From positions 62,001 through 126,000 of the forward strand of contig NZ_ATKM01000011.1 in NCBI RefSeq assembly GCF_000418555.1: DNA of 64,000 bases. The letters are read 5' to 3'. This stretch comes from Pseudomonas sp. P818 (GTDB lineage: Bacteria > Pseudomonadota > Gammaproteobacteria > Pseudomonadales > Pseudomonadaceae). A program made the position numbers and the translations under genes. A model generated the notes under the pieces. The model was not told where the DNA came from. It saw nothing but the letters and a program-made list of their open reading frames with translations, and did not search any database. Shown here one piece after another: positions 52,994 to 61,421 of the stretch (position 1 is the stretch's first letter; every line of letters begins with the position of its first letter).

Positions 52994-53087
52994 GGATCGA
53001 TCCTGGCAGAAAGAACTCGCTTAGGTTAACGGCATCCGCCCCTGGCCGACAGGCTTCAATGTGTGTTCGGGCATGACGTTCGCTAAG

Positions 53088-53101
53088 CTAACGACCGTTA
53101 G
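53088..53101. promoter_or_regulatory. Candidate operator upstream of the SDR-isomerase operon
   Basis: CTAACGACCGTTAG, two 6-bp arms (CTAACG/CGTTAG) around AC, ends 15 bp before the ATG at 53117. Typical of a TetR-type half-palindrome; no regulator gene is adjacent. Confidence 0.45.
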
Positions 53102-53116
53102 TCAACGGAGTGGGCC

Positions 53117-53848
53117 ATGAACGAGAACAAGAAGGTCGCTTTGATCATTGGCGCTGGCGATGCCACTGGTGGTGCCATCGCCCGACGTTTTGCCCGTGAG
53201 GACTATGTTGCCTGCGTCACCCGCCGCAGCCTGGACAAGCTGCAGCCGCTGCTGGAGGACATCCGCAGCGCAGGCGGCGAGGCCCATGGTTTTGCCTCCG
53301 ATGCGCGGCGCGAGGAGCAGGTGGCCGAGCTGGTCGAAAGCATCGAGCGTGACATCGGCCCCATCGAGGTGATGGTGTTCAACATCGGCGCCAACGTGCC
53401 GTGCAGCATTCTCGAAGAAACCGCGCGCAAGTATTTCAAGATCTGGGAAATGGCCTGCTTCGCCGGCTTTCTCACCAGCCAGGCGGTGGCCAAGCGCATG
53501 GTCACGCGCGGACGCGGCACCATCCTGTTCACCGGTGCCACGGCCGGGCTGCGTGGCGCCGCCGGATTCGCCGCCTTTGCCGGCGCCAAGCACGGCATCC
53601 GCGCGCTGGCGCAGAGCATGGCGCGCGAGCTGGGACCGCTGAATATCCATGTCGCCCATGTGGTGGTGGACGGCGCCATCGATACCGCCTTCATCCGCGA
53701 CAGCTTTCCCGAGCTGTACGCCAGGAAGGATCAGGATGGCATTCTCGATCCCGAGCATATCGCCGACAGTTACTGGTTCCTGCATGCTCAGCCGCGCGAC
53801 GCCTGGACTTTCGAGCTGGATCTGCGTCCGTGGATCGAGCGTTGGTAA
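53117..53848 (+). CDS. SDR-family oxidoreductase
   Basis: A 243-residue SDR with a variant cofactor motif IIGAGDATGG (residues 10-19, classical TGxxxGxG altered), FNIGANVPCS near 89, GATAGLRGAAGF near 139 and FAGAKHGIRALAQSMARELGP near 155; the usual YxxxK is FAGAK, so the catalytic Tyr is replaced by Phe or shifted. This is typical of a divergent SDR subgroup. An operon with the isomerase gene at 53891 is likely. Confidence 0.85.
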   Translation: MNENKKVALIIGAGDATGGAIARRFAREDYVACVTRRSLDKLQPLLEDIRSAGGEAHGFASDARREEQVAELVESIERDIGPIEVMVFNIGANVPCSILEETARKYFKIWEMACFAGFLTSQAVAKRMVTRGRGTILFTGATAGLRGAAGFAAFAGAKHGIRALAQSMARELGPLNIHVAHVVVDGAIDTAFIRDSFPELYARKDQDGILDPEHIADSYWFLHAQPRDAWTFELDLRPWIERW

Positions 53849-53890
53849 CCTGCGCTGAGCCCATAACCAAATAACGAGCGAGTGAAAGCC

Positions 53891-54484
53891 ATGAGCAAGA
53901 CGGTGGAGTTCTTCTTCGACCTGGGCAGCCCGGCCTCATACCTGGCCCATACCCAGTTGCCAGCGCTTTGCCGCGACAGTGGCGCCACGCTGGTTTATCG
54001 GCCGATGCTGCTGGGCGCTGTGTTCCAGGCCACCGGCAACGCCTCGCCGGCGATGATTCCGGCCAAGGGGCGCTACATGCTGCGCGACCTGGCACGCTTC
54101 GCCGAGCGCTACGGCGTGCCGATGCGCTTCAACCCGCATTTCCCCATCAATACCCTGACGCTGATGCGCCTGCTGGTGGCCGTTCAACTGCATCAGCCCG
54201 AGCGCTTCGACGATGCCTTGCAGGCGCTGTTTCAGGCGATCTGGGTCGACGGGTTGAACATGGGCGACCCGGCCAAGGTCGCCGAAGTGCTGACGGCGGC
54301 CGGCTTCGACGCCCAGACGTTGCAGTCGCAGATCGCCGAACCTGCGGTCAAGGACGCGCTCAAGGCGAGCACCGAAGAGGCGGTCAAGCGCGGCGTATTC
54401 GGCGCACCGACCTGTTTCGTCCAGGGCGAGATGTTCTTCGGCCAGGATCGCCTGGAGTTCGTACGCGAAGCACTGCGCGACTGA
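53891..54484 (+). CDS. 2-hydroxychromene-2-carboxylate isomerase, DsbA-like
   Basis: A 197-residue kappa-class GST/DsbA-fold protein starting MSKTVEFFFDLGSPASYLAHTQLP (ATG at 53891; a GTG at 53882 is possible). The active-site Ser is in DLGSPASYLA. C-terminal GVFGAPTCFVQGEMFFGQDRL near 170 is typical of HCCA isomerases. Known for naphthalene breakdown, but homologues occur widely and here the true substrate is unknown. Second gene after the SDR. Confidence 0.88.
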   Translation: MSKTVEFFFDLGSPASYLAHTQLPALCRDSGATLVYRPMLLGAVFQATGNASPAMIPAKGRYMLRDLARFAERYGVPMRFNPHFPINTLTLMRLLVAVQLHQPERFDDALQALFQAIWVDGLNMGDPAKVAEVLTAAGFDAQTLQSQIAEPAVKDALKASTEEAVKRGVFGAPTCFVQGEMFFGQDRLEFVREALRD

Positions 54485-54530
54485 TGCCTGGCACAATGGC
54501 GGGGGTCTTTTTCCGCCATTCGAGCCACTG

Positions 54531-54746
54531 ATGAACCCCGAAGCGCTGAAACTCCTGGTGACCCGCCGCATGCCCTACGGCAAGTACAAGGACCGGCTGA
54601 TCGCCGACCTGCCGGGCCATTACCTCAACTGGTTCGCCCGCACGGGCTTTCCCAAGGGCGAGCTGGGCCAACTGCTCGCGCTGATGCAGGAGATCGACCA
54701 CAACGGCCTCAAGCCGCTGCTCGAGCCGTTGCGCGACCGTTCGTAG
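54531..54746 (+). CDS. DUF3820 family protein
   Basis: A 71-residue protein: VTRRMPYGKYKDRLIADLPGHYLNWFARTGFPKGELGQLLALM, a complete DUF3820 domain. The function is unknown; related proteins are called putative quorum-sensing-regulated factors. The stop codon TAG (54744-54746) lies inside a REP unit. Confidence 0.85.
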   Translation: MNPEALKLLVTRRMPYGKYKDRLIADLPGHYLNWFARTGFPKGELGQLLALMQEIDHNGLKPLLEPLRDRS

Positions 54747-54800
54747 CCCGGATGAGCCCCGGGGGATTTGCGCTCTCCCGCGGATTTCATCCGGGCTACG
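54742..54800. repeat. REP-like inverted repeat supplying the DUF3820 gene stop
   Basis: CGTAGCCCGGATGAG.. (54742-54762) pairs with ..TTTCATCCGGGCTACG (54781-54800). Same family as the unit after pyrF (12023-12086). Confidence 0.7.
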
Positions 54801-54812
54801 TCTGGGGTGTCG

Positions 54813-55061
54813 TCAATGCCAATTGCGGCCGTGATCCAGCTTCTGATCGACCAGCCATTTGCCATGGGCGATGGACGCATGCTGGGCCTTGTGCAGGTCA
54901 TCCATGAAGGCGTAGTCCACCGGCAGAGTCTGACGTTTGCTGGTGTTGCCGTCGGGATCGGTGATCTGGCATCCGCCGGCCCAGGGCGTGGGCAGGCCGG
55001 GATGTTCCATGACACTGGCGCGGATGACGTGATCGCGGTGGGTGCAGGTAAGCGCGCTCAT
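54813..55061 (-). CDS. Small hypothetical protein
   Basis: An 82-residue protein starting MSALTCTHRDHVIRASVMEH, with two Cys (residues 6 and 30) and several His, rich in polar residues and with no membrane segment. It converges on the DUF3820 gene. I cannot place the family; coding character and a clean frame support it moderately. Confidence 0.5.
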   Translation of the reverse strand: MSALTCTHRDHVIRASVMEHPGLPTPWAGGCQITDPDGNTSKRQTLPVDYAFMDDLHKAQHASIAHGKWLVDQKLDHGRNWH

Positions 55062-55216
55062 GAGGCCACCTCGTGGATCAAGGCGCCGCCCTCGGCGTCG
55101 ACGCCACACCGAGGTTCCAGCCGGGAGCCGGTAGCGGCGCCGCGTGGATGAGTGATGCGTCTGTTCCCCTACCTTAGTCCAGATGTCGCGGCCGCGAGCG
55201 TTGCCCGACAAACGCG

Positions 55217-55448
55217 CAGGGCCGGCAACGGCCGTAATGCTGTTCACATAAGAAGCGGTCGAGCGCGATAAGTCCCCTCGCCCCTCCGGGAGGGTTAGGG
55301 AGAGGGGGAAATGGCAGTTCTGCACCTTAAGTGCATAAGAAGCGGTCGAGCGCTCGGCCCTCTCCCCCAACCCCTCTCCCATAAATGGGAGAGGGGAGCC
55401 AAGCGCGAGCACCTTAAGTGAACAGTATTACGGCAATGGCCGGCCCTG
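55217..55448. mobile_element. MITE-like element, 232 bp, with 31-bp terminal inverted repeats
   Basis: The 31-bp ends (CAGGGCCGGC... at 55217-55247 and its complement at 55418-55448) match at 27 of 31 positions. Inside there is a 20-bp direct repeat (cataagaagcggtcgagcgc at 55247-55266 and 55334-55353) and a CCCTCTCCC-rich palindrome at 55357-55396. No gene inside. No target-site duplication is clear at the outer flanks. Confidence 0.6.
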
Positions 55449-55468
55449 TGTCTGCTGCTGACCAGCCT

Positions 55469-56356
55469 CTACTCGGTCGCCTCACTCACCTTGTTCACGC
55501 TCCTCGGTTTCGGTGCAAAGCGCGCCGCCAGGCGCATCGAGACGGTCACCAGGCGCTGATACAGCGCCGGCATGCTGCGCTGCATCCAGTCCAGGGCATG
55601 GGCATCGGCACCGATCAGAATTCGCCGTTTGTTGGCCAGCACTCCGTTTACGATGACCTTGGCCGCCTGTTCCGGCGTGGTTCGCAGCAACTGGTCGTTG
55701 AACTGCTGGCGCGCCTGCTCGGCTTCCTGGCCGGTGACCTTGGCCAGGCTGTCGTTCATCCGCGCCGTCTTGGCGATGTTGGTCTTGATGCCGCCCGGAT
55801 GCACGCAGCTGGCGGAAACCCCGCAATCGGCCATGTCCAGTTCCTGGCGCAGCGATTCGGTAAAGCCGCGCACGGCGAACTTGCTGGCGTTGTAGGCACT
55901 CATGCCTGGCTGAGAGAACAGGCCGAACACGCTGGAGACGTTGATCACGTGACCCTGGCCGGCCGCCTTGAGGTAGGGTAGGAAGGCCTTGGTGCCGTTG
56001 ACCACGCCCCAGAAGTTGATGTTCATGATCCATTCATAGTCGGCATGGTCGTTGCCCTCCACGGTACCGCCCTGAGCCACGCCAGCATTGTTGAAGATGG
56101 CGTTGACCCGGCCGAACTCGCTGACGACCTGCTCCGCCCAGGCCTCGACCGCAGCGCGGTCGGCAACGTCGACGCGTTGTCCGCTGACGGTGACGCCGAG
56201 CTTGCGGGCCTGCTCGACGGTTTCCTGGAGGCCTTCGACATTGACGTCGGACAGCGCCAGGTGGCAGCCCTGGCGCGCCAGGTGATAGGCGAGGGCGCGG
56301 CCGATACCGGAGCCGGCGCCGGTGATGGCGGCAACCTTGTTCTCGAAGGATTTCAT
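55469..56356 (-). CDS. SDR-family oxidoreductase in the monooxygenase operon
   Basis: A 295-residue classical SDR starting MKSFENKVAAITGAGSGIGRAL (ATG at 56356). Cofactor motif GAGSGIG at 13-19, NNAGVAQGG near 89, YNASKFAVRGF near 158 (Tyr-x-x-x-Lys). The start overlaps the monooxygenase stop (ATGA). The context suggests alcohol/ketone steps coupled to a Baeyer-Villiger-type oxidation. Confidence 0.88.
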   Translation of the reverse strand: MKSFENKVAAITGAGSGIGRALAYHLARQGCHLALSDVNVEGLQETVEQARKLGVTVSGQRVDVADRAAVEAWAEQVVSEFGRVNAIFNNAGVAQGGTVEGNDHADYEWIMNINFWGVVNGTKAFLPYLKAAGQGHVINVSSVFGLFSQPGMSAYNASKFAVRGFTESLRQELDMADCGVSASCVHPGGIKTNIAKTARMNDSLAKVTGQEAEQARQQFNDQLLRTTPEQAAKVIVNGVLANKRRILIGADAHALDWMQRSMPALYQRLVTVSMRLAARFAPKPRSVNKVSEATE

Positions 56357-57906
56357 GCGCTGACCTCCTGCGCGGCGAGGGTGATGGCATTGCTCTGCGC
56401 CGGATGCGCGGCATGCTTGCGGCTGAAGTGGTAGGCATGCGGATCGAAGTTGCGCGTCAGCATGCGAAAGCGCCAGGTGAAGCCCGGCCACACCGTGCAG
56501 TTGCGCCCGCTGACCGGGTGCAGATACCAGCTCATGCAGCCGCCGGCGTTCCATACGGTGCTGCCGAGGGTGCCCTGGATCTTGCGGTTGAAAGCGTCCT
56601 GCGCCTCGCGTTTGGGTTCCAGGCTCTGCAGCCGGCCCTCTTCGAGCTGCCTGAGGGCGCCGAGCACATAGGTGATCTGCGACTCGATCATGTAGACCAT
56701 CGAGTTGTGGCCCAGGCCGGTGTTCGGCCCCATGAGGAAGAACAGGTTGGGGAAGCCCGCGGTCATGGTGCCCTTGTAGGCTTCCGGGCCTTCGGGCCAG
56801 GTGTCGAGCAGATCGACGCCGCCGCGGCCGAACACCGTGCCGCGCGGCAGCGGGTCGCTGGGGGTGAAGCCGGTGCCAAAGATGATGGCATCCACTTCGC
56901 GCTCCTGGCCGTCGGCGGTGCGCACGGCATTGGGCAGGATTTCTGCGATACCGTCGGTGATGACCTCGACGTTGGCCTGGGTCAGCGCCGGGTAGTAGTC
57001 ATTGGAGATCAGCACCCGCTTGCAGCCCATGGTGTAGTCCGGGGTGACCTTGGCACGCAGCACCGGGTCCTTGATCTGCTTCTTGATGTACAGCTTGGCG
57101 ATGCCCTGAGCCATGCGCAGCAGGCGCGGGGCGAAGGCGAAGGCGATCACCCGGCTTTCGAGGATGCCGTACAGGGCGCCGCGCCAGAGCTTCTGCGCCA
57201 GCGGAAAGCGCTTGAAGCGCTGGCGTTCGCCATCGGCAATGGCGCGATCAGGCTTGGGCATGATCCACGGCGCAGTGCGCTGGTAGAGATCGAGCTGCGC
57301 CACCTGCTTCTGAATCTGCGGCACGAACTGGATGGCCGAGGCGCCGGTGCCGATCACCGCCACGCGTTTGCCGCTCAGGTCATAGTCGTGATTCCACTGC
57401 TGCGAGTGGAACACCTCGCCGGTGAAGCTCTCCAGTCCCTTGAGCTTGGGGAACGAGGGTGTGGACAGGGCGCCCATGCCGGAGACCACGAACTGCGCGC
57501 TGTACTGGTTACCGGCGCGATCCTGCAGGTGCCACAGCTCGGCGTGCTCGTCCCAGCGGATCTGTACCACTTCGGTGCCCAGCAGGGTCTTGTCCTGCAA
57601 GCGGTACTTCGCCCAGCAGCCTTCCAGGTAGGCCTTGATTTCCGGCTGCCTGGCAAACATCCGCGTCCAGTCCGGGTTGGGCTCGAAGGAAAAGGAGTAC
57701 AGGTGCGATTGCACGTCGCAGCCGCAACCCGGGTAGTTGTTCACCCGCCAGGTGCCGCCGACGCCGGCTTCCTTTTCGAACAGCAGGAAGTCCTGCTCGC
57801 CCTGCTGCTTGAGGCGAATGGCCATGCCGAGGCCGGAGAAGCCGCTGCCGAGGATGGCGATCTTGCAATGGCGGGCAGCGGTAGGGGGGGACACGGGCGC
57901 ATTCAT
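56353..57906 (-). CDS. Flavin-containing (Baeyer-Villiger-type) monooxygenase
   Basis: A 517-residue flavoenzyme. FAD motif ILGSGFSGLGMAIRL near residue 18-32, second Rossmann motif VIGTGASAIQFVPQI near 185, and the Baeyer-Villiger signature region FTGEVFHSQQW near residue 164 (FxGxxxHxxxW). It would insert oxygen into a ketone or oxidise a related substrate with NADPH. Divergent TetR gene and a direct-repeat operator lie upstream. The SDR at 55469 is coupled to it. Confidence 0.9.
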   Translation of the reverse strand: MNAPVSPPTAARHCKIAILGSGFSGLGMAIRLKQQGEQDFLLFEKEAGVGGTWRVNNYPGCGCDVQSHLYSFSFEPNPDWTRMFARQPEIKAYLEGCWAKYRLQDKTLLGTEVVQIRWDEHAELWHLQDRAGNQYSAQFVVSGMGALSTPSFPKLKGLESFTGEVFHSQQWNHDYDLSGKRVAVIGTGASAIQFVPQIQKQVAQLDLYQRTAPWIMPKPDRAIADGERQRFKRFPLAQKLWRGALYGILESRVIAFAFAPRLLRMAQGIAKLYIKKQIKDPVLRAKVTPDYTMGCKRVLISNDYYPALTQANVEVITDGIAEILPNAVRTADGQEREVDAIIFGTGFTPSDPLPRGTVFGRGGVDLLDTWPEGPEAYKGTMTAGFPNLFFLMGPNTGLGHNSMVYMIESQITYVLGALRQLEEGRLQSLEPKREAQDAFNRKIQGTLGSTVWNAGGCMSWYLHPVSGRNCTVWPGFTWRFRMLTRNFDPHAYHFSRKHAAHPAQSNAITLAAQEVSA

Positions 57907-57940
57907 GGCCGGACTCCTGCTTGTCGTTCTTGTTGGTGTC

Positions 57941-57973
57941 TACATCTGTATACCAAGGTAGACATGTGTATAC
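57941..57973. promoter_or_regulatory. TetR operator between monooxygenase and tetR
   Basis: TACATCTGTATAC (57941-57953) and GACATGTGTATAC (57961-57973) are related direct repeats, 20 bp apart (11 of 13 match). GTATAC within each is self-complementary. It sits between divergent promoters. Confidence 0.6.
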
Positions 57974-58022
57974 TTTGCGGCAAGCCATCGAATCGACAAA
58001 CCAACTTTAGGTAGGGGTAAGG

Positions 58023-58730
58023 ATGCACAACGACGATTCGCAGGTACGCGACAGGGCCAGCGAAGCGCCTGGCAAGCGCCTGCTGATGGAGGCGGCGTTA
58101 CGGCTCACCTCGACCAGCCGCAGCCTCAGCAGCCTGGGCCTGCGCGAGCTGGCGCGCGAGGCGGGGCTAAACCCCAGCACCTTCTACCGTCACTTTCGCG
58201 ATGTCGATGATCTCGGCCTGACCGTGATCGGCGAGATCACCCGGCTGCTGCGTCAACCGCTGCGCGATCTGCGCCGCGAGGCCGCGCAGCGCGCAGTCAA
58301 GGATGACGGGCCGCTGCTGCCCAAGCTGCTGGGTATCGACCTCGGGCGCGGGCGGCGGGTGTGTCACGAGACGGTGCAGCTGTTCTTCGACTTCGTCGCC
58401 GAGCATCCGGAGGCGTTCATCATCGGGGTGCGCGAGCTGCATGGGGCGTCGCCCGTGTTGCGCGAGGCCCTGCGCCAGGTGATGGACGACTTCGCCGACG
58501 ACATGGCCGAGGACATCATCGAGTTCAAGCTGCTGCCGGATATCGTCAGCGCGGCGGCGGTGCGCCAGGTTTCGGGGCTGATCAGTCGCAGCCTGTTCGA
58601 ACAGTCGCTGGACTACATCGGCCAGCCGCAGCGGCGCGAGGCGATCTGTGCGCTGGCCGAGGAGCAGATCGTCATGCTGTTCACCGGCGCCAGCGTGCTG
58701 CAGGGCATGGGGCAGCTGCGCCTGGGCTGA
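58023..58730 (+). CDS. TetR-family transcriptional regulator
   Basis: A 235-residue TetR regulator. HTH region: LGLRELAREAGLNPSTFYRHFRDVDDLG at about residues 38-65. The C-terminal part is a helical ligand domain (VQLFFDFVAEHPEAFIIGVRELHG near 120). Divergent from the monooxygenase-SDR operon, which it probably represses. It shows similarity in layout to DesT/FabR-type unsaturated-lipid regulators, but a ligand cannot be assigned. Confidence 0.88.
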   Translation: MHNDDSQVRDRASEAPGKRLLMEAALRLTSTSRSLSSLGLRELAREAGLNPSTFYRHFRDVDDLGLTVIGEITRLLRQPLRDLRREAAQRAVKDDGPLLPKLLGIDLGRGRRVCHETVQLFFDFVAEHPEAFIIGVRELHGASPVLREALRQVMDDFADDMAEDIIEFKLLPDIVSAAAVRQVSGLISRSLFEQSLDYIGQPQRREAICALAEEQIVMLFTGASVLQGMGQLRLG

Positions 58731-58796
58731 AGGGGTGCGATGCTGTTGGATTTGCGTGGTATGGGCTTTGATAGCGCGGATTTAACCGCGAGTTTT

Positions 58797-58818
58797 CGCG
58801 GCTGAAGCCGCTCCTACG
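58797..58818. repeat. Single REP-like unit
   Basis: CGCGGCTGAAGCCGCTCCTACG, a single unit of the GGAGCGGCTTCAGCCGCGA family, between the tetR gene and the downstream convergent gene. Confidence 0.6.
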
Positions 58819-58859
58819 GTCTGAGGTTGGCGCAATCTGCGCAGGTGCGCACTCGAACG

Positions 58860-58884
58860 AAAAAGGGCGGCCTGGGCCGCCCTT
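58860..58884 (-). terminator. Rho-independent terminator of the metal-dependent hydrolase gene
   Basis: On the minus strand, AAGGGCGGC (58884-58876) pairs with GCCGCCCTT (58871-58863), then a T tract (58864-58860). It lies just after the gene's stop. Confidence 0.8.
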
Positions 58885-58890
58885 GGAATA

Positions 58891-59727
58891 TCAGTTGCTG
58901 AAGCCGAGGCGCTCGCGCCAGCGATTCTCCAGCTTCTCGGTGTCGTGATCCTTGGGATGGAAGCCGGGGCGGTAGTAGTCCAGGTAGGGGCCGATCAGCT
59001 TGGTGAAGAAGCCATTGCGCGGGCCGAACAGTTTCTTCAAACCGAAGCCCCAGCTGCGCCAGTTGAACAGCTGACCGTCCTTGCGCAGCAGGTGAATCTG
59101 GAACCAGCCGATCACGCCGAGGAACATCACGGTGGTCAGCAGCATCACCAGCGTACGGGTGAAGTAACCGCCGTAGACCTTCTGGTACACGTCGTAGCAC
59201 ACCGCCTTGTGCTCGTTCTCCTCGATGGCGTGCCACATCCACAGCTGATACAGCTTCGGATCGTTCATCTGCGTGGTGAGGTCTTCGCGCTTGAGCAGTT
59301 GCTCGGCCATGGTCGCGGTGAAGTGCTCCAGCGCGCAGGTGGCGGCCAGGCGCTGTTTCTTGGTGCTGAAGCGGGTCGTCCATTCGAGCAGTACCTTGAT
59401 GCGCAGTTCCAGGCGCTCCAGGTCGATATTGTGCTCGTTGGCATAGTCGTTATAGGCCGCATGCTCCTTGGAGTGCATGGCCTCCTGGCCGATGAAGGCG
59501 CTGATGTCCTTCTTCAGTTGCGGCTCGCTGACCTGGTCGCGCACCGCCCGCACGCTGTCGACGAAGAATTTTTCGCCATAGGGGAACAGCGACGACAGGT
59601 TATTCATGAAGTGGCTCATGAAGGGATCGTCAAAGAACCAGTATTTCGGCGTTTCGGCGAAGCTGAAGTCCATGCGACGAACCGGAAAGCTGGATTTCGG
59701 CTGGGGCAGGGTGGCGCTTGCATTCAT
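58891..59727 (-). CDS. Metal-dependent hydrolase (PF10118-type)
   Basis: A 278-residue protein beginning MNASATLPQPKSSFPVRRMDF. Conserved segments: FIGQEAMHSKEHAAYND near residue 107, MWHAIEENEHKAVCYDVY near 180 (a two-Glu/two-His metal-type motif), and one hydrophobic segment TRTLVMLLTTVMFLGVIGW near 206, so it is probably membrane-attached. It is classed as a predicted metal-dependent hydrolase. Function is not well characterised. Confidence 0.8.
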   Translation of the reverse strand: MNASATLPQPKSSFPVRRMDFSFAETPKYWFFDDPFMSHFMNNLSSLFPYGEKFFVDSVRAVRDQVSEPQLKKDISAFIGQEAMHSKEHAAYNDYANEHNIDLERLELRIKVLLEWTTRFSTKKQRLAATCALEHFTATMAEQLLKREDLTTQMNDPKLYQLWMWHAIEENEHKAVCYDVYQKVYGGYFTRTLVMLLTTVMFLGVIGWFQIHLLRKDGQLFNWRSWGFGLKKLFGPRNGFFTKLIGPYLDYYRPGFHPKDHDTEKLENRWRERLGFSN

Positions 59728-59941
59728 CGTTCGAGTCCTCTTCTGGGAGTCGGTGCTCCCGATTGTTGTACGGCTCTGGGTGACAACATCGGGAGTTGCA
59801 GGTGGCAACAGACCAACTGTGTCAGTGAACGATGTAACTATCGGATGTGGCGGCGCCGGGCGCCGCCAACTTAAGGCGGGTGTGTCGGACAAGCCTGGGG
59901 CGAAACGGCGGGTGTGACCCGCCATTTCGATCGGGAAGGGC

Positions 59942-60757
59942 TCAGGGCGCGTTGCGCCGCAGCTCCGCCACTTCGCTGCGCAGTGCACGCAATTCATCGA
60001 GAATCGCCTGCTCGCGGGCAGCGGCCGCCAGCTCCTCGGCGTTCGGTTCGTGGGTGCTCTGCATGGCGTTGACGATCACCGCGATGAACAGGTTGAGCAT
60101 CATGAAGGTGGCGATGAGGATGTAGGGGACGAAGAACATCCAGGCCAGCGGGTGCTGCTCCATCACCGGGCGGACGATGCCCATCGACCAGCTTTCCAGG
60201 GTCATCACCTGGAATAGGGTATAGAGGCTGGCGCCTATGCTGCCGAACCACTCCGGAAAGCTCTGGCCGAACAACTGGGTAGCCATCACTGCGGCGACAT
60301 AGAACACCAGCCCCATCAGCATGACGATGCTGCCCATGCCCGGCAGAGAGGCAAGCAGCGCCTGCACCACCTTGCGCATGCTCGGGTTGATCGACACCAG
60401 GCGCAGCACCCGCAGTACGCGCAGGGCGCGCAGCACGGCGAAGGGGCCGCTGGCCGGTACCAGGGCGGTGCCCACCACCAGGCAGTCGAACACCGCCCAG
60501 GGATCGCGCAGCAGACCGATTCCGCGCGCGGTGAAGCGCAGCGCCAGCTCGATGACGAAGCAGGCGAGGATCAGGCTGTCTAGGATCAGCAGCGGCCGGC
60601 CCCAGTCGGCCATGATCGATGGCGAGGTCTGCAGGCCGAGAATGGCCGCGTTGACGATGATCAGCAGAGTGACCAGGCGTTGGACGGGTTTGCCGTCCAT
60701 CAAGGCGCCCAGGCGCTGACGCCAGTCACTGGATGGATTCAATTGGAGTTCGTGCAT
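59942..60757 (-). CDS. Voltage-gated sodium channel (NavBac type)
   Basis: A 271-residue single-domain ion channel: S1-S4 voltage sensor (about residues 25-140, S4 with the Arg repeat in VLRALRVLRVLRLVS near 115) and S5-pore-S6. The pore selectivity filter is TLESWS near residue 195, the NavBac sodium signature. S6 ends in a long charged C-terminal helix (AREQAILDELRALRSEVAELRR), a coiled-coil that likely makes the tetramer. Probably acts in Na+ or pH-linked signalling. Confidence 0.92.
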   Translation of the reverse strand: MHELQLNPSSDWRQRLGALMDGKPVQRLVTLLIIVNAAILGLQTSPSIMADWGRPLLILDSLILACFVIELALRFTARGIGLLRDPWAVFDCLVVGTALVPASGPFAVLRALRVLRVLRLVSINPSMRKVVQALLASLPGMGSIVMLMGLVFYVAAVMATQLFGQSFPEWFGSIGASLYTLFQVMTLESWSMGIVRPVMEQHPLAWMFFVPYILIATFMMLNLFIAVIVNAMQSTHEPNAEELAAAAREQAILDELRALRSEVAELRRNAP

Positions 60758-60830
60758 GGGAGTCTGGCTATGGCTGTGGTGAGGCCGGGCCTGGCCCGCG
60801 TCGCAGTGGCCGGTCGGCGGGCGTGACGGC

Positions 60831-61379
60831 TTAGCGATCGTCGAGGGCGAAGGCAGTCAGGGTGAAGGTGGGAATACCGGCGTCCTGCAGTTTCTGCGAG
60901 CCGCCCAGCTCGGGCAGGTCGATGATCGCCGCGGCCTCGAACACACTGGCGCGCATGCGCCGCACCAGGTTGGCGGCGGCGATCAGGGTGCCGCCCGTGG
61001 CGATCAGATCATCGAAGATCAATACCGAGTCGCCCTCGCACAGGCTGTCGCTGTGCACTTCCAGAAAGGCTTCGCCGTACTCGGTCTGGTAGCCCTCGCT
61101 GAGAACATCCGCCGGCAGTTTGCCCTGTTTGCGGAACAGCACCAGCGGCTTGTTAAGTTCGTAGGCGATGATCGAGCCGATCAGGAAGCCACGGGCATCC
61201 ATGGCACCGATATGGCTGAACTCAGCCTCGACGTAGCGCTGGATGAAACTGTCGGCGACCATGCGCAGGGCGCGTGGTGACTGGAACAGCGGGGTGATGT
61301 CGCGGAAGACCACGCCCGGCTTGGGGAAGTCCGGTACCGGGCGGATCAGGGTCTTGATGCTGAATTCGTCAAAGATCAT
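60831..61379 (-). CDS. apt: Adenine phosphoribosyltransferase
   Basis: A 182-residue type I phosphoribosyltransferase: [15 protein letters not shown] at about residues 26-40, [23 protein letters not shown] near 68, and the PRPP loop [14 protein letters not shown] near 122-135. Salvages adenine to AMP. Single gene between the channel gene and anr, as in P. aeruginosa. Confidence 0.97.
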   Translation of the reverse strand: MIFDEFSIKTLIRPVPDFPKPGVVFRDITPLFQSPRALRMVADSFIQRYVEAEFSHIGAMDARGFLIGSIIAYELNKPLVLFRKQGKLPADVLSEGYQTEYGEAFLEVHSDSLCEGDSVLIFDDLIATGGTLIAAANLVRRMRASVFEAAAIIDLPELGGSQKLQDAGIPTFTLTAFALDDR

Positions 61380-61421
61380 CGTGGGGTCCTGAATGCATGA
61401 GCCCGCGAAAATCGTGCGAAC

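Noticed and set aside
56404..58014. A 536-codon plus-strand frame over the monooxygenase
   Set aside because: Antisense shadow; the minus-strand protein has full flavin motifs.
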